Source of the DNA: Frigidibacter sp. ROC022
GTDB taxonomy: Bacteria; Pseudomonadota; Alphaproteobacteria; Rhodobacterales; Rhodobacteraceae
NCBI RefSeq assembly: GCF_024723735.1
Contig: NZ_JANQDU010000004.1
Coordinates: 248,001-312,000 of the forward strand
Length of the DNA: 64,000 nucleotides
Direction: 5' to 3'
In this document: one piece after another, positions 52,899 to 63,097 of the stretch
Layout of the letters: every line of letters begins with the position of its first letter
Numbering within the stretch: position 1 is the stretch's first letter
Program-made: the position numbers and the translations under genes
The notes under the pieces: model-generated
Database searches by the model: none
Told to the model about the DNA's origin: nothing
Seen by the model: only the letters and a program-made list of their open reading frames with translations

Positions 52899-54059
52899 TC
52901 AGATCTTGCTCTTGTCCAGCGCCGACTCCATGTCGGCCCAGAGGTCGTCCGCGCCTTCCAGGCCCAGGCTCAGCCGGACCAGTTGCGGCGAAACGCCGAA
53001 TTCCTGCATCGAATTGAAGTCGCCGGCCTGCGCCAGGCCGATCCGCGACGGCAGGATCAGGCTTTCGAACCCGCCCCAGCTGACGCCCAGCCGGAAATGC
53101 CGAAGCGTGTCGGACAGGCGGGCGACGTCGATCGAGTCGTCGAATTCCACCGACATCAGCCCGGACCTGCCGCCCAGCCCCGGTACCGTGTTGCGCGAGG
53201 GCGAATTGACCCGCTTGACGAAGGGCAGGGCCGACAGGCGGTCGACAAAGAGGTCGGCCGTTTCCTGGTGCTGGCGCATCCGCGGCACCAGCGTTCGCAG
53301 CCCGCGGATCAGCAGCCAGGCCTCGAACGGGGCCAGCTTGCCGCCGAACAGGGGCAGGGTCAGGTCGCGTAGCCGGGCGATGTGATCCTTCGAGGAGACC
53401 ACGACCCCGGCCACGGTATCGCTGTGACCGGAAATGTATTTCGACGCCGAGTGGATCACGATGTCGATGCCCAGTTCGATAGGGCGCTGGAACACAGGTG
53501 TGGCCCATGAATTGTCGATCATCGTGGTCACGCCATGCCGCCGGGCATGGGCCGCCACCTTGGGCAGGTTCAGCGCCTTGAAGACCACCGAGGTCGGGCT
53601 TTCCAGATAGGCGACCTTGACGCCTTTCAACAGCTCGGGATCATCTTCCAGATCGGCGCAGGCGTGATAGTCCGTCTCGATCCCGAAGGGCCGCAGGATG
53701 CGCTCCATGAAGCGGTAGGTGTCGGGATAGACATGCTCGACGCAGGCGACCCGGTCCCCGGGTTTCAGATGTGCGAGAAGCGCCGAGGATATCGCCGCCA
53801 TGCCCGAGGCAAACCCGACGGCCGCCTCGCCGCCCTCGGCCTTGGCCATCATCGCTTCGAAAGCCGCGACCGTCGGGTTCTGCACCCGGGTGTAGAGGGC
53901 GCTGTCGCTGTGCCCCGACATGCGGTCCTCGAACTCGGCATAGGAGTCGAAGGTGAACAGCGAAGACTGCACGATGGGCGGCGTCACAGACCCGCCGATG
54001 CCGCCATTCACCTCGGACAACAGCGTGGCGAGGTCCGGGCTTCCCTGACCGTCAGGCAT
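52899..54059 (-). CDS. Cys/Met-metabolism PLP-dependent lyase (cystathionine gamma-lyase/synthase family)
   Basis: A 386-residue fold-type I PLP enzyme. It has the family motifs YTRVQNPT, FASGMAAIS, the Asp that contacts the PLP ring in MIDNSWATPVFQRPIELG, and PLP lysine Lys207 in SASKYISGHSD. The segment VYPDTYRFM shows an Asp where classical methionine gamma-lyases have a cysteine, so it is not a canonical MdeA. It starts eight bases inside the end of the GntR gene and precedes the ABC genes in the same operon. Gamma- or beta-elimination on a sulfur compound is expected, but the substrate is open. Confidence 0.88.
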   Translation of the reverse strand: MPDGQGSPDLATLLSEVNGGIGGSVTPPIVQSSLFTFDSYAEFEDRMSGHSDSALYTRVQNPTVAAFEAMMAKAEGGEAAVGFASGMAAISSALLAHLKPGDRVACVEHVYPDTYRFMERILRPFGIETDYHACADLEDDPELLKGVKVAYLESPTSVVFKALNLPKVAAHARRHGVTTMIDNSWATPVFQRPIELGIDIVIHSASKYISGHSDTVAGVVVSSKDHIARLRDLTLPLFGGKLAPFEAWLLIRGLRTLVPRMRQHQETADLFVDRLSALPFVKRVNSPSRNTVPGLGGRSGLMSVEFDDSIDVARLSDTLRHFRLGVSWGGFESLILPSRIGLAQAGDFNSMQEFGVSPQLVRLSLGLEGADDLWADMESALDKSKI

Positions 54060-54768
54060 CGGAACCGCCCGCGACGCCGACCGTCGCCGCGTCCATGTCC
54101 GACATGATCCTCTCCATGATGGTCACCGCTTTCTCCTCTTCGCCTGCGACAATTGCTTCGGCGAGATCCCGGTGGACCGGGATCGTCGCGGCACCCAGTT
54201 GAGGCTGACCGAACGGGGCATCGTAGATGTCGTGAAACACACCGTGAATCTGTCGGATGATCTTGCCGAACAGGGGGTTGCCGGTCGCCTCGTGGATCAC
54301 GGCATGGAACTGCCGGTCGGCGTCGCGCCAATCTTCCCCGGCCTCGTAGACTTCCATCAGCTCATACATCCGTTGCATGATCTTGCGCTTCATGGCCTCG
54401 CTGGCATTGCGGGTGGCCAGCCGCACGGCCTCGACCTCCAGCGGGCGGCGGACGGCGATCATGCGTTGCAGGCTGTCGGCCTCGATCTTCACCGTCAGCG
54501 GAATGTGCATGGAGCGCGACGACACCTCGGAGACGAGCCAGGTACCGGCGCCCTTGTTGCGCTCGATGATGCCGAGGCTTTCCCATTGCCGTAGCGCCTC
54601 GCGCACCGTGGAGCGGCTGAGCCCGAATTCCCGCGCCAGGGCGATTTCCGGTGGCAGCCGGTCCCCGACGCCAAGGCCTTCCCGTTCGACGAACTCGGCC
54701 AGCAGCCGCATCACCTCGCGCGGTTTGCGCGACGGTTGCGAAGGGGCGGGCGGCGTCCGTTCTGGCAT
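54052..54768 (-). CDS. GntR-family regulator, FadR subfamily
   Basis: A 238-residue regulator with a winged helix-turn-helix (about residues 15-85: LPPEIALAREFGLSRSTVREALRQWESLGII) and an FCD-type helical ligand domain (about 100-225) that contains the metal-binding Asp/His pattern DADRQFHAVIHEATGN. First gene of a leftward operon with the PLP lyase and ABC importer. A striking double palindrome with GT-N3-AC cores sits 59 bases upstream and is probably its operator. Confidence 0.92.
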   Translation of the reverse strand: MPERTPPAPSQPSRKPREVMRLLAEFVEREGLGVGDRLPPEIALAREFGLSRSTVREALRQWESLGIIERNKGAGTWLVSEVSSRSMHIPLTVKIEADSLQRMIAVRRPLEVEAVRLATRNASEAMKRKIMQRMYELMEVYEAGEDWRDADRQFHAVIHEATGNPLFGKIIRQIHGVFHDIYDAPFGQPQLGAATIPVHRDLAEAIVAGEEEKAVTIMERIMSDMDAATVGVAGGSDA

Positions 54769-54826
54769 GCGGTCCTGCTGGCGATGGTCAGCGTCGAATC
54801 AATCGACATTCCACGAGGTTATACAT

Positions 54827-54856
54827 TGTCAGACATAAACTCAATTATGTCTGACA
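54827..54856. promoter_or_regulatory. Double GntR-type operator upstream of the GntR/lyase/ABC operon
   Basis: Twelve-base arms TGTCAGACATAA (54827-54838) and TTATGTCTGACA (54845-54856) form a perfect inverted repeat with a six-base spacer. Each arm also contains its own palindrome (TGTC-A-GACA and TGTC-T-GACA), with centres 21 bases apart, two helical turns. The GT-N3-AC core matches the FadR-subfamily consensus. Confidence 0.78.
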
Positions 54857-54973
54857 TAAATCGGCCGCCCCATCGAGCCGATGGCGGAAAGGGGGCTCCG
54901 GGCATCGGAACGCGGGGCTGCCATGTCCGGCAGATTGATGATGGGATAGGGATGTGGCCGCAGGCGCGACGTT

Positions 54974-55444
54974 CTATTCGGTCCGGGCGAACCCGGCCTT
55001 GACCCGGCGCAGCGGGATCGAGCTTTCCATCGAGGCAATCCCCCGAACCCGGCTCATCCGGCCGACCAGGAATTCCTCGTATTCCCGAAGCCCCTCGGTC
55101 GCGATCCTCAGCAGATAGTCGCGGTTTCCGGTCATGAGCCAGCAATCGACCACTTCGGGAAACTCTGCGATGGCCGCTTCGAACCGGGCCAGGGCTTCAT
55201 CGACCTGCCGGTCGAGCTTGATCGAGACAAAGACAGACACGCCGAAGCCCAGCGACGCCTCGTCGATCAGCGCCGAATAGCCGCTGATGACACCGGAGTC
55301 TTCCAGCCGCCGGACCCTGCGCGAGACCGGCGTCGGGCTGAGACCGACGGTTTCGCTCAACTCCTGGAGCGAAATCCGGCCGTTGTCCCGAAGGGCCTTC
55401 ACGATTCGTCTATCGAACTCGTCAATCTTGGGGGATTTCACCAA
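54974..55444 (-). CDS. Lrp/AsnC-family transcriptional regulator
   Basis: A 156-residue Lrp/AsnC protein. The helix-turn-helix is at about residues 8-62 (FDRRIVKALRDNGRISLQELSETVGLSPTPVSRRVRRLEDSGVI), and the C-terminal RAM effector domain runs from about 70 to 148 with VDCWLMTGNRDYLLRIA as the conserved strand-loop. It is divergent from the E1-like enzyme, separated by 115 bases containing the small palindrome CCATGTCATGG (55452-55462). By analogy with mdeR/mdeB of Pseudomonas it probably activates or represses that enzyme in response to an amino acid. Confidence 0.93.
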   Translation of the reverse strand: MVKSPKIDEFDRRIVKALRDNGRISLQELSETVGLSPTPVSRRVRRLEDSGVISGYSALIDEASLGFGVSVFVSIKLDRQVDEALARFEAAIAEFPEVVDCWLMTGNRDYLLRIATEGLREYEEFLVGRMSRVRGIASMESSIPLRRVKAGFARTE

Positions 55445-55559
55445 AAATAATCCATGTCATGGCTGTATTCTGCGTAACTCTGTCGTCTGAGGGGTGAAAT
55501 GGCAAGCCAGGCCGCCGCCATTCCGGCTAGAGTCGCGCGGCAGAGAGTCGGAGCAGGCA

Positions 55560-57941
55560 ATGACCGGAACGTCGAGAACGAACCCCCATCTGAAGACCAT
55601 CGAGCAGCGGCTGCTGTGGCTGTCGCACTGGATGATCCACAACGCGAACCACATCCGGCCCAAGGTGGACGGGATCAAGGTCGGCGGTCACCAGGCTTCG
55701 TCGGCGTCGATGGTCTCGATCATGACCGCGCTCTACTTTTCGGCCTTGCGGCCCGAGGACCGGGTGGCGGTCAAGCCGCATGCCTCGCCGATCTTTCATG
55801 CGATGCACTACCTGATGGGCAATCTGAGCCGCGAGAAGATGGAGAATTTTCGCGGCTTCGGCGGCGTGCAGTCCTATCCCTCGCGGACCAAGGACTTCGA
55901 CGATGTCGATTTCTCGACCGGTTCGGTCGGGCTTGGGGTCGCCATCACCTCCTTTGCGTCGCTGGTACAGGACTACATCCGCGCCAAGGACTGGGGCGCA
56001 ATCACCCCGGGCCGGATGGTGGCGCTCCTGGGCGATGCCGAACTGGACGAGGGCAATGTCTATGAATGTCTCCAGGAGGGCTGGAAACATGATCTCCGCA
56101 ACGTCTGGTGGGTCGTGGACTACAACAGGCAATCGCTGGACGGGGTGGTGCGCGAAGGGTTGTGGCAGCGGATCGAGAAGGTCTTCGAAGCCTTCGGCTG
56201 GGATGTCGTCCGGGTCAAATACGGGGCGTTGCAGAGGGCGGCCTTTGCCGAGCCCGGCGGAGAGGGGCTGCGCAACTGGATCGACGCCTGTCCGAACCAG
56301 CTCTATTCGGCGCTGACCTACATGGGCGGCGCGGTTTGGCGGGAGCGATTGATGGAGGAACTGGGCGACCAGGGCGATGTCACCGCACTGCTGGACCGGC
56401 GGAGCGACGACGAACTGGCCGAACTGATGGAAAACCTCGGCGGCAATTGCGTGGCCTCGATGGCCGAGGCCTTCGCCTCGGTCGACCACGACCGGCCGAC
56501 CTGCTTCCTGGCCTATACGATCAAGGGCTGGGGCACGCCGATTGCGGGGCACAAGGACAACCATGGCGGGCTGATGACCAAGGCGCAGATGGCGGCCTGG
56601 CAGAAGGACATGGGAATTGCGCCGGGCGAGGAATGGGACCGTTTTGCCGGTGTCGCCGATGCTCCGGCACTCCAGGCCTTTCTTGATTCCGTGCCGTTCT
56701 TTTCCGCCGGACCGCGCCGCCATTCCGACGCAAGGCTCGCCGCTCCAGCGATCAGTCAGACCAGCGACCGCGAGGTTTCGACGCAGACGGTCTTCGGCAA
56801 GATTCTCGATCAGATCGCCAAGGACGGCGGCCCCCTGGCCGACCGGATCGTCACCGCCTCTCCCGATGTCACCGGCACCACCAGCCTGGGTCCCTGGGTC
56901 AACCGGCGCAAGCTGTTCGCACGCAATGCCGTCGAGGATACGTTCCGGGCCGAGAAGATCGCCTCGACCGCGAAATGGGACTTCGCGCCCGACGGCCAGC
57001 ACATGGAGCTCGGCATTGCCGAGATGAACCTGTTTCTCTGGCTCGGCGCCGCCGGTCTGGCCGAGTCGCTGTTCGGCAAGCGGTTGATCCCGATCGGCAC
57101 GGTCTATGACCCTTTCGTGTCACGCGGGCTCGATGCGTTGAACTATGCCTGCTACCAGGATGCCCGGTTCATGATCGTCGGCACGCCCTCGGGCGTCACG
57201 CTGGCGCCGGAAGGCGGCGCGCATCAGTCGATCGCGGCGCCGCTGATCGGGATGAGTCAGGACGGGCTTGCAGCGTTCGAACCGGCCTTTGCCGACGAGC
57301 TGTCGGTGATCATGGAATGGGCCTTCGATTATCTGCAACGGCGCGGAGATGGCCCGGAGGACCCGCGCACCTGGCTGCGCGACCAGACCGGCGGGTCGGT
57401 CTATCTGCGGCTTTCGACCAATCCGATCGAGCAGCCCGGCAAGCGTGGCGATCAGGCCTTCCGGCAGGGTGCGATCGACGGAGGCTACTGGCTGCGGCAA
57501 CCGGGGCCGAATTGCGATGTGGTGCTGGCCTATCAGGGCGTCATCGCGCCCGAGGTGATCCGCGCGGCGGGGGTGATCGCGGATGGCCGGCGCGACGTCG
57601 GCGTGCTGGCGGTGACCTCGGCCGACCGGTTGAATGCGGGCTGGACCGCCGCCCAGAGGGCCCGGGCCGCCGGTGTCGCCGGGGCACAGAGCCATGTCGA
57701 GCGGCTGCTGGCCGATCTGCCGCCGCATTGCCGGATCGTGACGGCGATCGACGGCCACCCGGCGACGCTGGCCTGGCTGGGTGGCGTGCACGGGCATCGG
57801 ACGATGTCGCTCGGGGTGGAGCATTTCGGCCAGACCGGCACGATCGGCGATCTCTACCGCCACTTCGGCATCGACGCGGCTAGCATCGTGGCGCGGGTGA
57901 GCGAACTCACGGCGGGGCCGAGATTGCGATCCGTCGGGTAG
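55560..57941 (+). CDS. Homodimeric 2-oxoacid dehydrogenase E1-like / transketolase-like ThDP enzyme (AceE/MdeB type)
   Basis: A 793-residue thiamine-diphosphate enzyme of the AceE-type homodimeric E1 class, somewhat shorter than AceE (about 890). The cofactor domain has VALLGDAELDEGNVYECL (GDxELDE...N motif, about residue 160) and WVVDYNRQSLDG; the pyrimidine domain is near residues 480-560 (HMELGIAEMNLFLWLGAAGL), followed by GVTLAPEGGAHQS. The ATG at 55560 has GGAG six bases upstream; an earlier in-frame GTG exists. No E2 or E3 gene is adjacent. Pairing with a divergent Lrp regulator resembles the 2-oxobutyrate dehydrogenase gene mdeB, but transketolase-like activity remains possible. Confidence 0.83.
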   Translation: MTGTSRTNPHLKTIEQRLLWLSHWMIHNANHIRPKVDGIKVGGHQASSASMVSIMTALYFSALRPEDRVAVKPHASPIFHAMHYLMGNLSREKMENFRGFGGVQSYPSRTKDFDDVDFSTGSVGLGVAITSFASLVQDYIRAKDWGAITPGRMVALLGDAELDEGNVYECLQEGWKHDLRNVWWVVDYNRQSLDGVVREGLWQRIEKVFEAFGWDVVRVKYGALQRAAFAEPGGEGLRNWIDACPNQLYSALTYMGGAVWRERLMEELGDQGDVTALLDRRSDDELAELMENLGGNCVASMAEAFASVDHDRPTCFLAYTIKGWGTPIAGHKDNHGGLMTKAQMAAWQKDMGIAPGEEWDRFAGVADAPALQAFLDSVPFFSAGPRRHSDARLAAPAISQTSDREVSTQTVFGKILDQIAKDGGPLADRIVTASPDVTGTTSLGPWVNRRKLFARNAVEDTFRAEKIASTAKWDFAPDGQHMELGIAEMNLFLWLGAAGLAESLFGKRLIPIGTVYDPFVSRGLDALNYACYQDARFMIVGTPSGVTLAPEGGAHQSIAAPLIGMSQDGLAAFEPAFADELSVIMEWAFDYLQRRGDGPEDPRTWLRDQTGGSVYLRLSTNPIEQPGKRGDQAFRQGAIDGGYWLRQPGPNCDVVLAYQGVIAPEVIRAAGVIADGRRDVGVLAVTSADRLNAGWTAAQRARAAGVAGAQSHVERLLADLPPHCRIVTAIDGHPATLAWLGGVHGHRTMSLGVEHFGQTGTIGDLYRHFGIDAASIVARVSELTAGPRLRSVG

Positions 57942-57956
57942 GCAGGGTCCACGCAC

Positions 57957-57994
57957 GAAAAGGCCCCGCTGCGGACGATGCCGCGGCGGGGCCC
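57957..57994 (-). terminator. Rho-independent terminator of katG
   Basis: Stem GGCCCCGC/GCGGGGCC (57963-57970, 57987-57994) with inner GCGG/CCGC pairing. On the minus strand it is followed by TTTTCGTGC, giving the expected U-tract directly downstream of the katG stop. It can also fold on the plus strand for the convergent E1-like gene. Confidence 0.8.
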
Positions 57995-58008
57995 GTGAGT
58001 TGTCGCGA

Positions 58009-60330
<2,322 letters not shown>

Positions 60331-60390
60331 CTAGCACCCTTCGCGATGAATTCGACTTCAATCTTCTGATGATTACGATAGTCTTAGGTT

Positions 60391-61323
60391 ATGAACGGTC
60401 TTACCCTGCGACATCTTCGTTATTTCATCGCGCTGGCCCGGCACCGGCATTTCGGCCGTGCCGCCCAGGCCTGTTCGGTCTCGCAACCGGCGCTGTCCGT
60501 GCAGATCAAGGAACTGGAAGCGCTGTTCGGCGCGACGCTCATCGAACGCTCGGCACGGCAGACCCGGCTGACCCCCTTGGGCGAGGAACTGGAGGTTCGG
60601 GCCAGCGATATCCTGCGCGCCGTCGATGAACTGGGCGATCTTGCCCGCGCGGCGCAGGATCCCTTTGCCGGGCGGCTCCGGATCGGCGTCATCCCGACCA
60701 TCGCGCCCTATCTGCTGCCCCAGCTGATCGCGGCCATCGGGGCCGGCTTTCCCCGGCTCGACATCCGCCCGCGCGAAACCGTGACCCAGACCCTGATCCA
60801 TGAACTGAACGAGGGCCGGCTGGACGCCGCGGTGATGGCATTGCCGGTCTCGGAACCGGCGCTGCACGAGGAAGACCTGTTCGCCGAGGATTTCGTCCTG
60901 GTCCGCCCCCGCGCCGATGCCGGGAAGCCGGTGCCCGATGCCGAGGCCCTTCGCGAAATGCGGCTGCTGCTGCTGGAAGAGGGGCACTGCTTTCGTGATC
61001 AGGCCCTGTCGTTCTGCAATCTCGGCTCGCCGCCGCCGCGCGACATGATGGAAGGCAGTTCGCTTTCGACCCTGGTGCAGATGGTCGGGGCCGGCATCGG
61101 GGTCACCCTGATCCCCGAGATGGCGGTGGAGATCGAGACACGCTCGGCGCCGGTCTCGATCGCCCGGCTGGCGGCGCCGCCGCCACGGCGTCGGGTCGGC
61201 ATGGTCTGGCGCAAGAGTTCTTCGCTGGCAGACTCGCTGACCGAGATCGTCGCCCGTCTGCGACCGATCCTGGGCAACAGACAGGCGGGGCAGGGGCGCA
61301 GCGGCGCCGGTTCGGACGGCTAG
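60391..61323 (+). CDS. oxyR: Hydrogen-peroxide-sensing LysR-family regulator
   Basis: A 310-residue LysR-type regulator. The N-terminal winged helix-turn-helix (LRHLRYFIALARHRHFGRAAQACSVSQPALSVQIKELE) is followed by the effector domain. The redox pair is present: Cys200 in EEGHCFRDQ and Cys209 in LSFCN, nine residues apart as Cys199/Cys208 of Escherichia coli OxyR. Divergent from katG across 207 bases. An ATAG-N7-TTAT element (60378-60392) overlaps its start codon and could serve autorepression. The C-terminal 15 residues are Gly/Gln-rich and probably disordered. Confidence 0.95.
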   Translation: MNGLTLRHLRYFIALARHRHFGRAAQACSVSQPALSVQIKELEALFGATLIERSARQTRLTPLGEELEVRASDILRAVDELGDLARAAQDPFAGRLRIGVIPTIAPYLLPQLIAAIGAGFPRLDIRPRETVTQTLIHELNEGRLDAAVMALPVSEPALHEEDLFAEDFVLVRPRADAGKPVPDAEALREMRLLLLEEGHCFRDQALSFCNLGSPPPRDMMEGSSLSTLVQMVGAGIGVTLIPEMAVEIETRSAPVSIARLAAPPPRRRVGMVWRKSSSLADSLTEIVARLRPILGNRQAGQGRSGAGSDG

Positions 61324-61454
61324 CCCGGCGTCCGGCCCCGGGCGAAGGTTCGTCGCCCGAACAGCACAAATGGTCAGGAATTGATGCGGGGCCGGCAGCC
61401 GCCGGGGCACGCATGGCCGCGATGCCGAAACGGCAATTCGGCGGCCGATCTCGC

Positions 61455-61483
61455 TTGACAGCCCTTCGGGGCTGGAACATCCT
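61455..61483 (+). promoter_or_regulatory. Candidate promoter/operator of the second peptide importer
   Basis: TTGACA (61455-61460) precedes the binding-protein start by about 60 bases. Its spacer contains the inverted repeat CAGCCC-TTCG-GGGCTG (61459-61474), which could bind a regulator or form a leader hairpin. The -10 box is weak (CATCCT at 61478-61483). Confidence 0.35.
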
Positions 61484-61522
61484 TTGTTGTGGAGTATATG
61501 ACCTAATAAGGGAATAGCAGCA

Positions 61523-63046
61523 ATGTCAAAGCCTCTCAGCCTCGCCCTCGCCTTCATCATGGGAAGCACGGCACTGTCGCCTGTTCTCGCCGAGGATGTC
61601 GTCAATGTCGCAATCATCGGCGAGCCCGACACCCTCGATCCGATGGTTTCTACCAAGGACATCGTCTCGATCGTCACCCAGCACATCGTCGAAACGCTCT
61701 ATACCTTCGACGAGAACTGGGCGGTGGCGCCGCTGCTGGCGAAGGACATGCCGACGATCTCGGCGGACGGGAAGGTCTATGACATTCCGCTGCGGACCGG
61801 GATCACCTTCCAGGACGGCTCGAGCCTGGATTCGGCCGATGTCGTCGCCTCGCTGGAGCGTTGGCTGAAGGTTGCCAGCCGCGGCAAGACCGTCGCCGAC
61901 AAGGTGCAGAGCGTCGAGGCCAACGGCCCGGACGCGATCCGCATCACCATGTCCGAGCCCTACGCGCCGCTACTGTCGCTGCTGGCCTTCTCGAACTCGG
62001 CGGCGGCGATCTATCCCGAAGAGATCGTCAAGGACGCCGGCGACACGTTGCCGAAAGTCGTGGGCACCGGCCCCTACGAGGTTGCCGAGCATGTGCCCGA
62101 CCAATATCTGCAGTTGGTGAAATTCGACGGCTTCGTGCCGCGCGAGGATCCGGCCAGCGGCTGGGCCGGCAAGCGCGGGCAGGTGCCCGGCGAAATCCGC
62201 TTCGTGCCGGTTCCCGATCCGAACACGCGGGTCGAGGGGCTGCTGTCGGGTCAGTTCGATTTCGCCGACGGACTGCCGGCCGAAAGCTATGACCGGATCG
62301 CGGCAAGCGATGTCGCCGAGCCGCTGCTGCTGCAGCCCTTCGGCTGGCCGGTCTGGGCGATCAACCACAAGGACGGCCTGCTGACCGACCTGAAGATCCG
62401 GCAGGCGCTTCAGGCGGCGCTGCCCTTCGACGACATGCTGTTCGCGGCCTTCGGCGATGACAAGTTCTTCAAGACCGATGGCGCGATGTATCCGGAAGGC
62501 TGGGCCTACTACACCGATGCCGGCACCGAACTCTACAACCAGAACGACCCGGCCAAGGCGAAGGCGCTGCTCGAGGAGGCCGGATACGATGGCACCCCGC
62601 TGCGCATCCTGACCTCGCGCCAGTACGAGTTCCACTACAAGATGGCCGAAGTCGCGAAACAGGCGCTGGAGGCGGCGGGCTTCACCGTCCAGATGGACGT
62701 TGTCGACTGGGCAACCCTTGGTCAGCGGCGCAACGACCCGGCGCTGTGGGACATCTACATCACCCACTCGCCCTTCCTGCCGGAGCCGGCGCTGACCGAC
62801 ATGTGGTTCCCGACCTCGCGGATCGGCTGGAACGACCCGGTCGAGGTCGAACTGGGCAAGCAGTTCACCACCGAGACCGATCCGGCCAAGCGGAAGGAAA
62901 TCTTCGCCAAGATGCAGGCCGAGAACTACAAGGATGTCGGCTTCATCAAGGTGGGCAACTTCAACGCGCTGGAGGGTCAGGCGAAGGCGCTGAAGGGCGT
63001 CGAGCCCTCGCCCTGGCCGTTCTTCTGGAACGCTTCGAAAGAGTGA
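61523..63046 (+). CDS. Peptide-type ABC transporter substrate-binding protein (family 5)
   Basis: A 507-residue periplasmic binding protein with signal peptide MSKPLSLALAFIMGSTALSPVLA. The mature protein shows the DppA/OppA-family pattern: VVNVAIIGEPDTLDPMVSTKD at the N-terminus, WAVAPLLAKDMPTISADGKVYDIPLRTGITFQDG near residues 68-102, and AKALLEEAGYDGTPLRI in the second lobe. The family binds di- or oligopeptides, but also nickel, opines or glutathione. A hairpin and a DppB-type permease follow. Confidence 0.93.
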   Translation: MSKPLSLALAFIMGSTALSPVLAEDVVNVAIIGEPDTLDPMVSTKDIVSIVTQHIVETLYTFDENWAVAPLLAKDMPTISADGKVYDIPLRTGITFQDGSSLDSADVVASLERWLKVASRGKTVADKVQSVEANGPDAIRITMSEPYAPLLSLLAFSNSAAAIYPEEIVKDAGDTLPKVVGTGPYEVAEHVPDQYLQLVKFDGFVPREDPASGWAGKRGQVPGEIRFVPVPDPNTRVEGLLSGQFDFADGLPAESYDRIAASDVAEPLLLQPFGWPVWAINHKDGLLTDLKIRQALQAALPFDDMLFAAFGDDKFFKTDGAMYPEGWAYYTDAGTELYNQNDPAKAKALLEEAGYDGTPLRILTSRQYEFHYKMAEVAKQALEAAGFTVQMDVVDWATLGQRRNDPALWDIYITHSPFLPEPALTDMWFPTSRIGWNDPVEVELGKQFTTETDPAKRKEIFAKMQAENYKDVGFIKVGNFNALEGQAKALKGVEPSPWPFFWNASKE

Positions 63047-63053
63047 TCCCTTC

Positions 63054-63075
63054 GGCGGGGCCGCCCGGCCCCGCC
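63054..63075 (+). terminator. Hairpin between peptide binding-protein and permease genes
   Basis: Perfect nine-base stem GGCGGGGCC/GGCCCCGCC with loop GCCC, starting eight bases after the binding-protein stop and ending 22 bases before the permease start. No T-run follows; probably a stabiliser or attenuator. Confidence 0.6.
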
Positions 63076-63097
63076 ATCCCCCTGCGGTCGGACAAGC

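Noticed and set aside
52899-54059. Assignment of the PLP enzyme as methionine gamma-lyase (mdeA)
   Set aside because: The residue corresponding to the characteristic cysteine appears to be Asp in VYPDTYRFM, so only the broader family is assigned.
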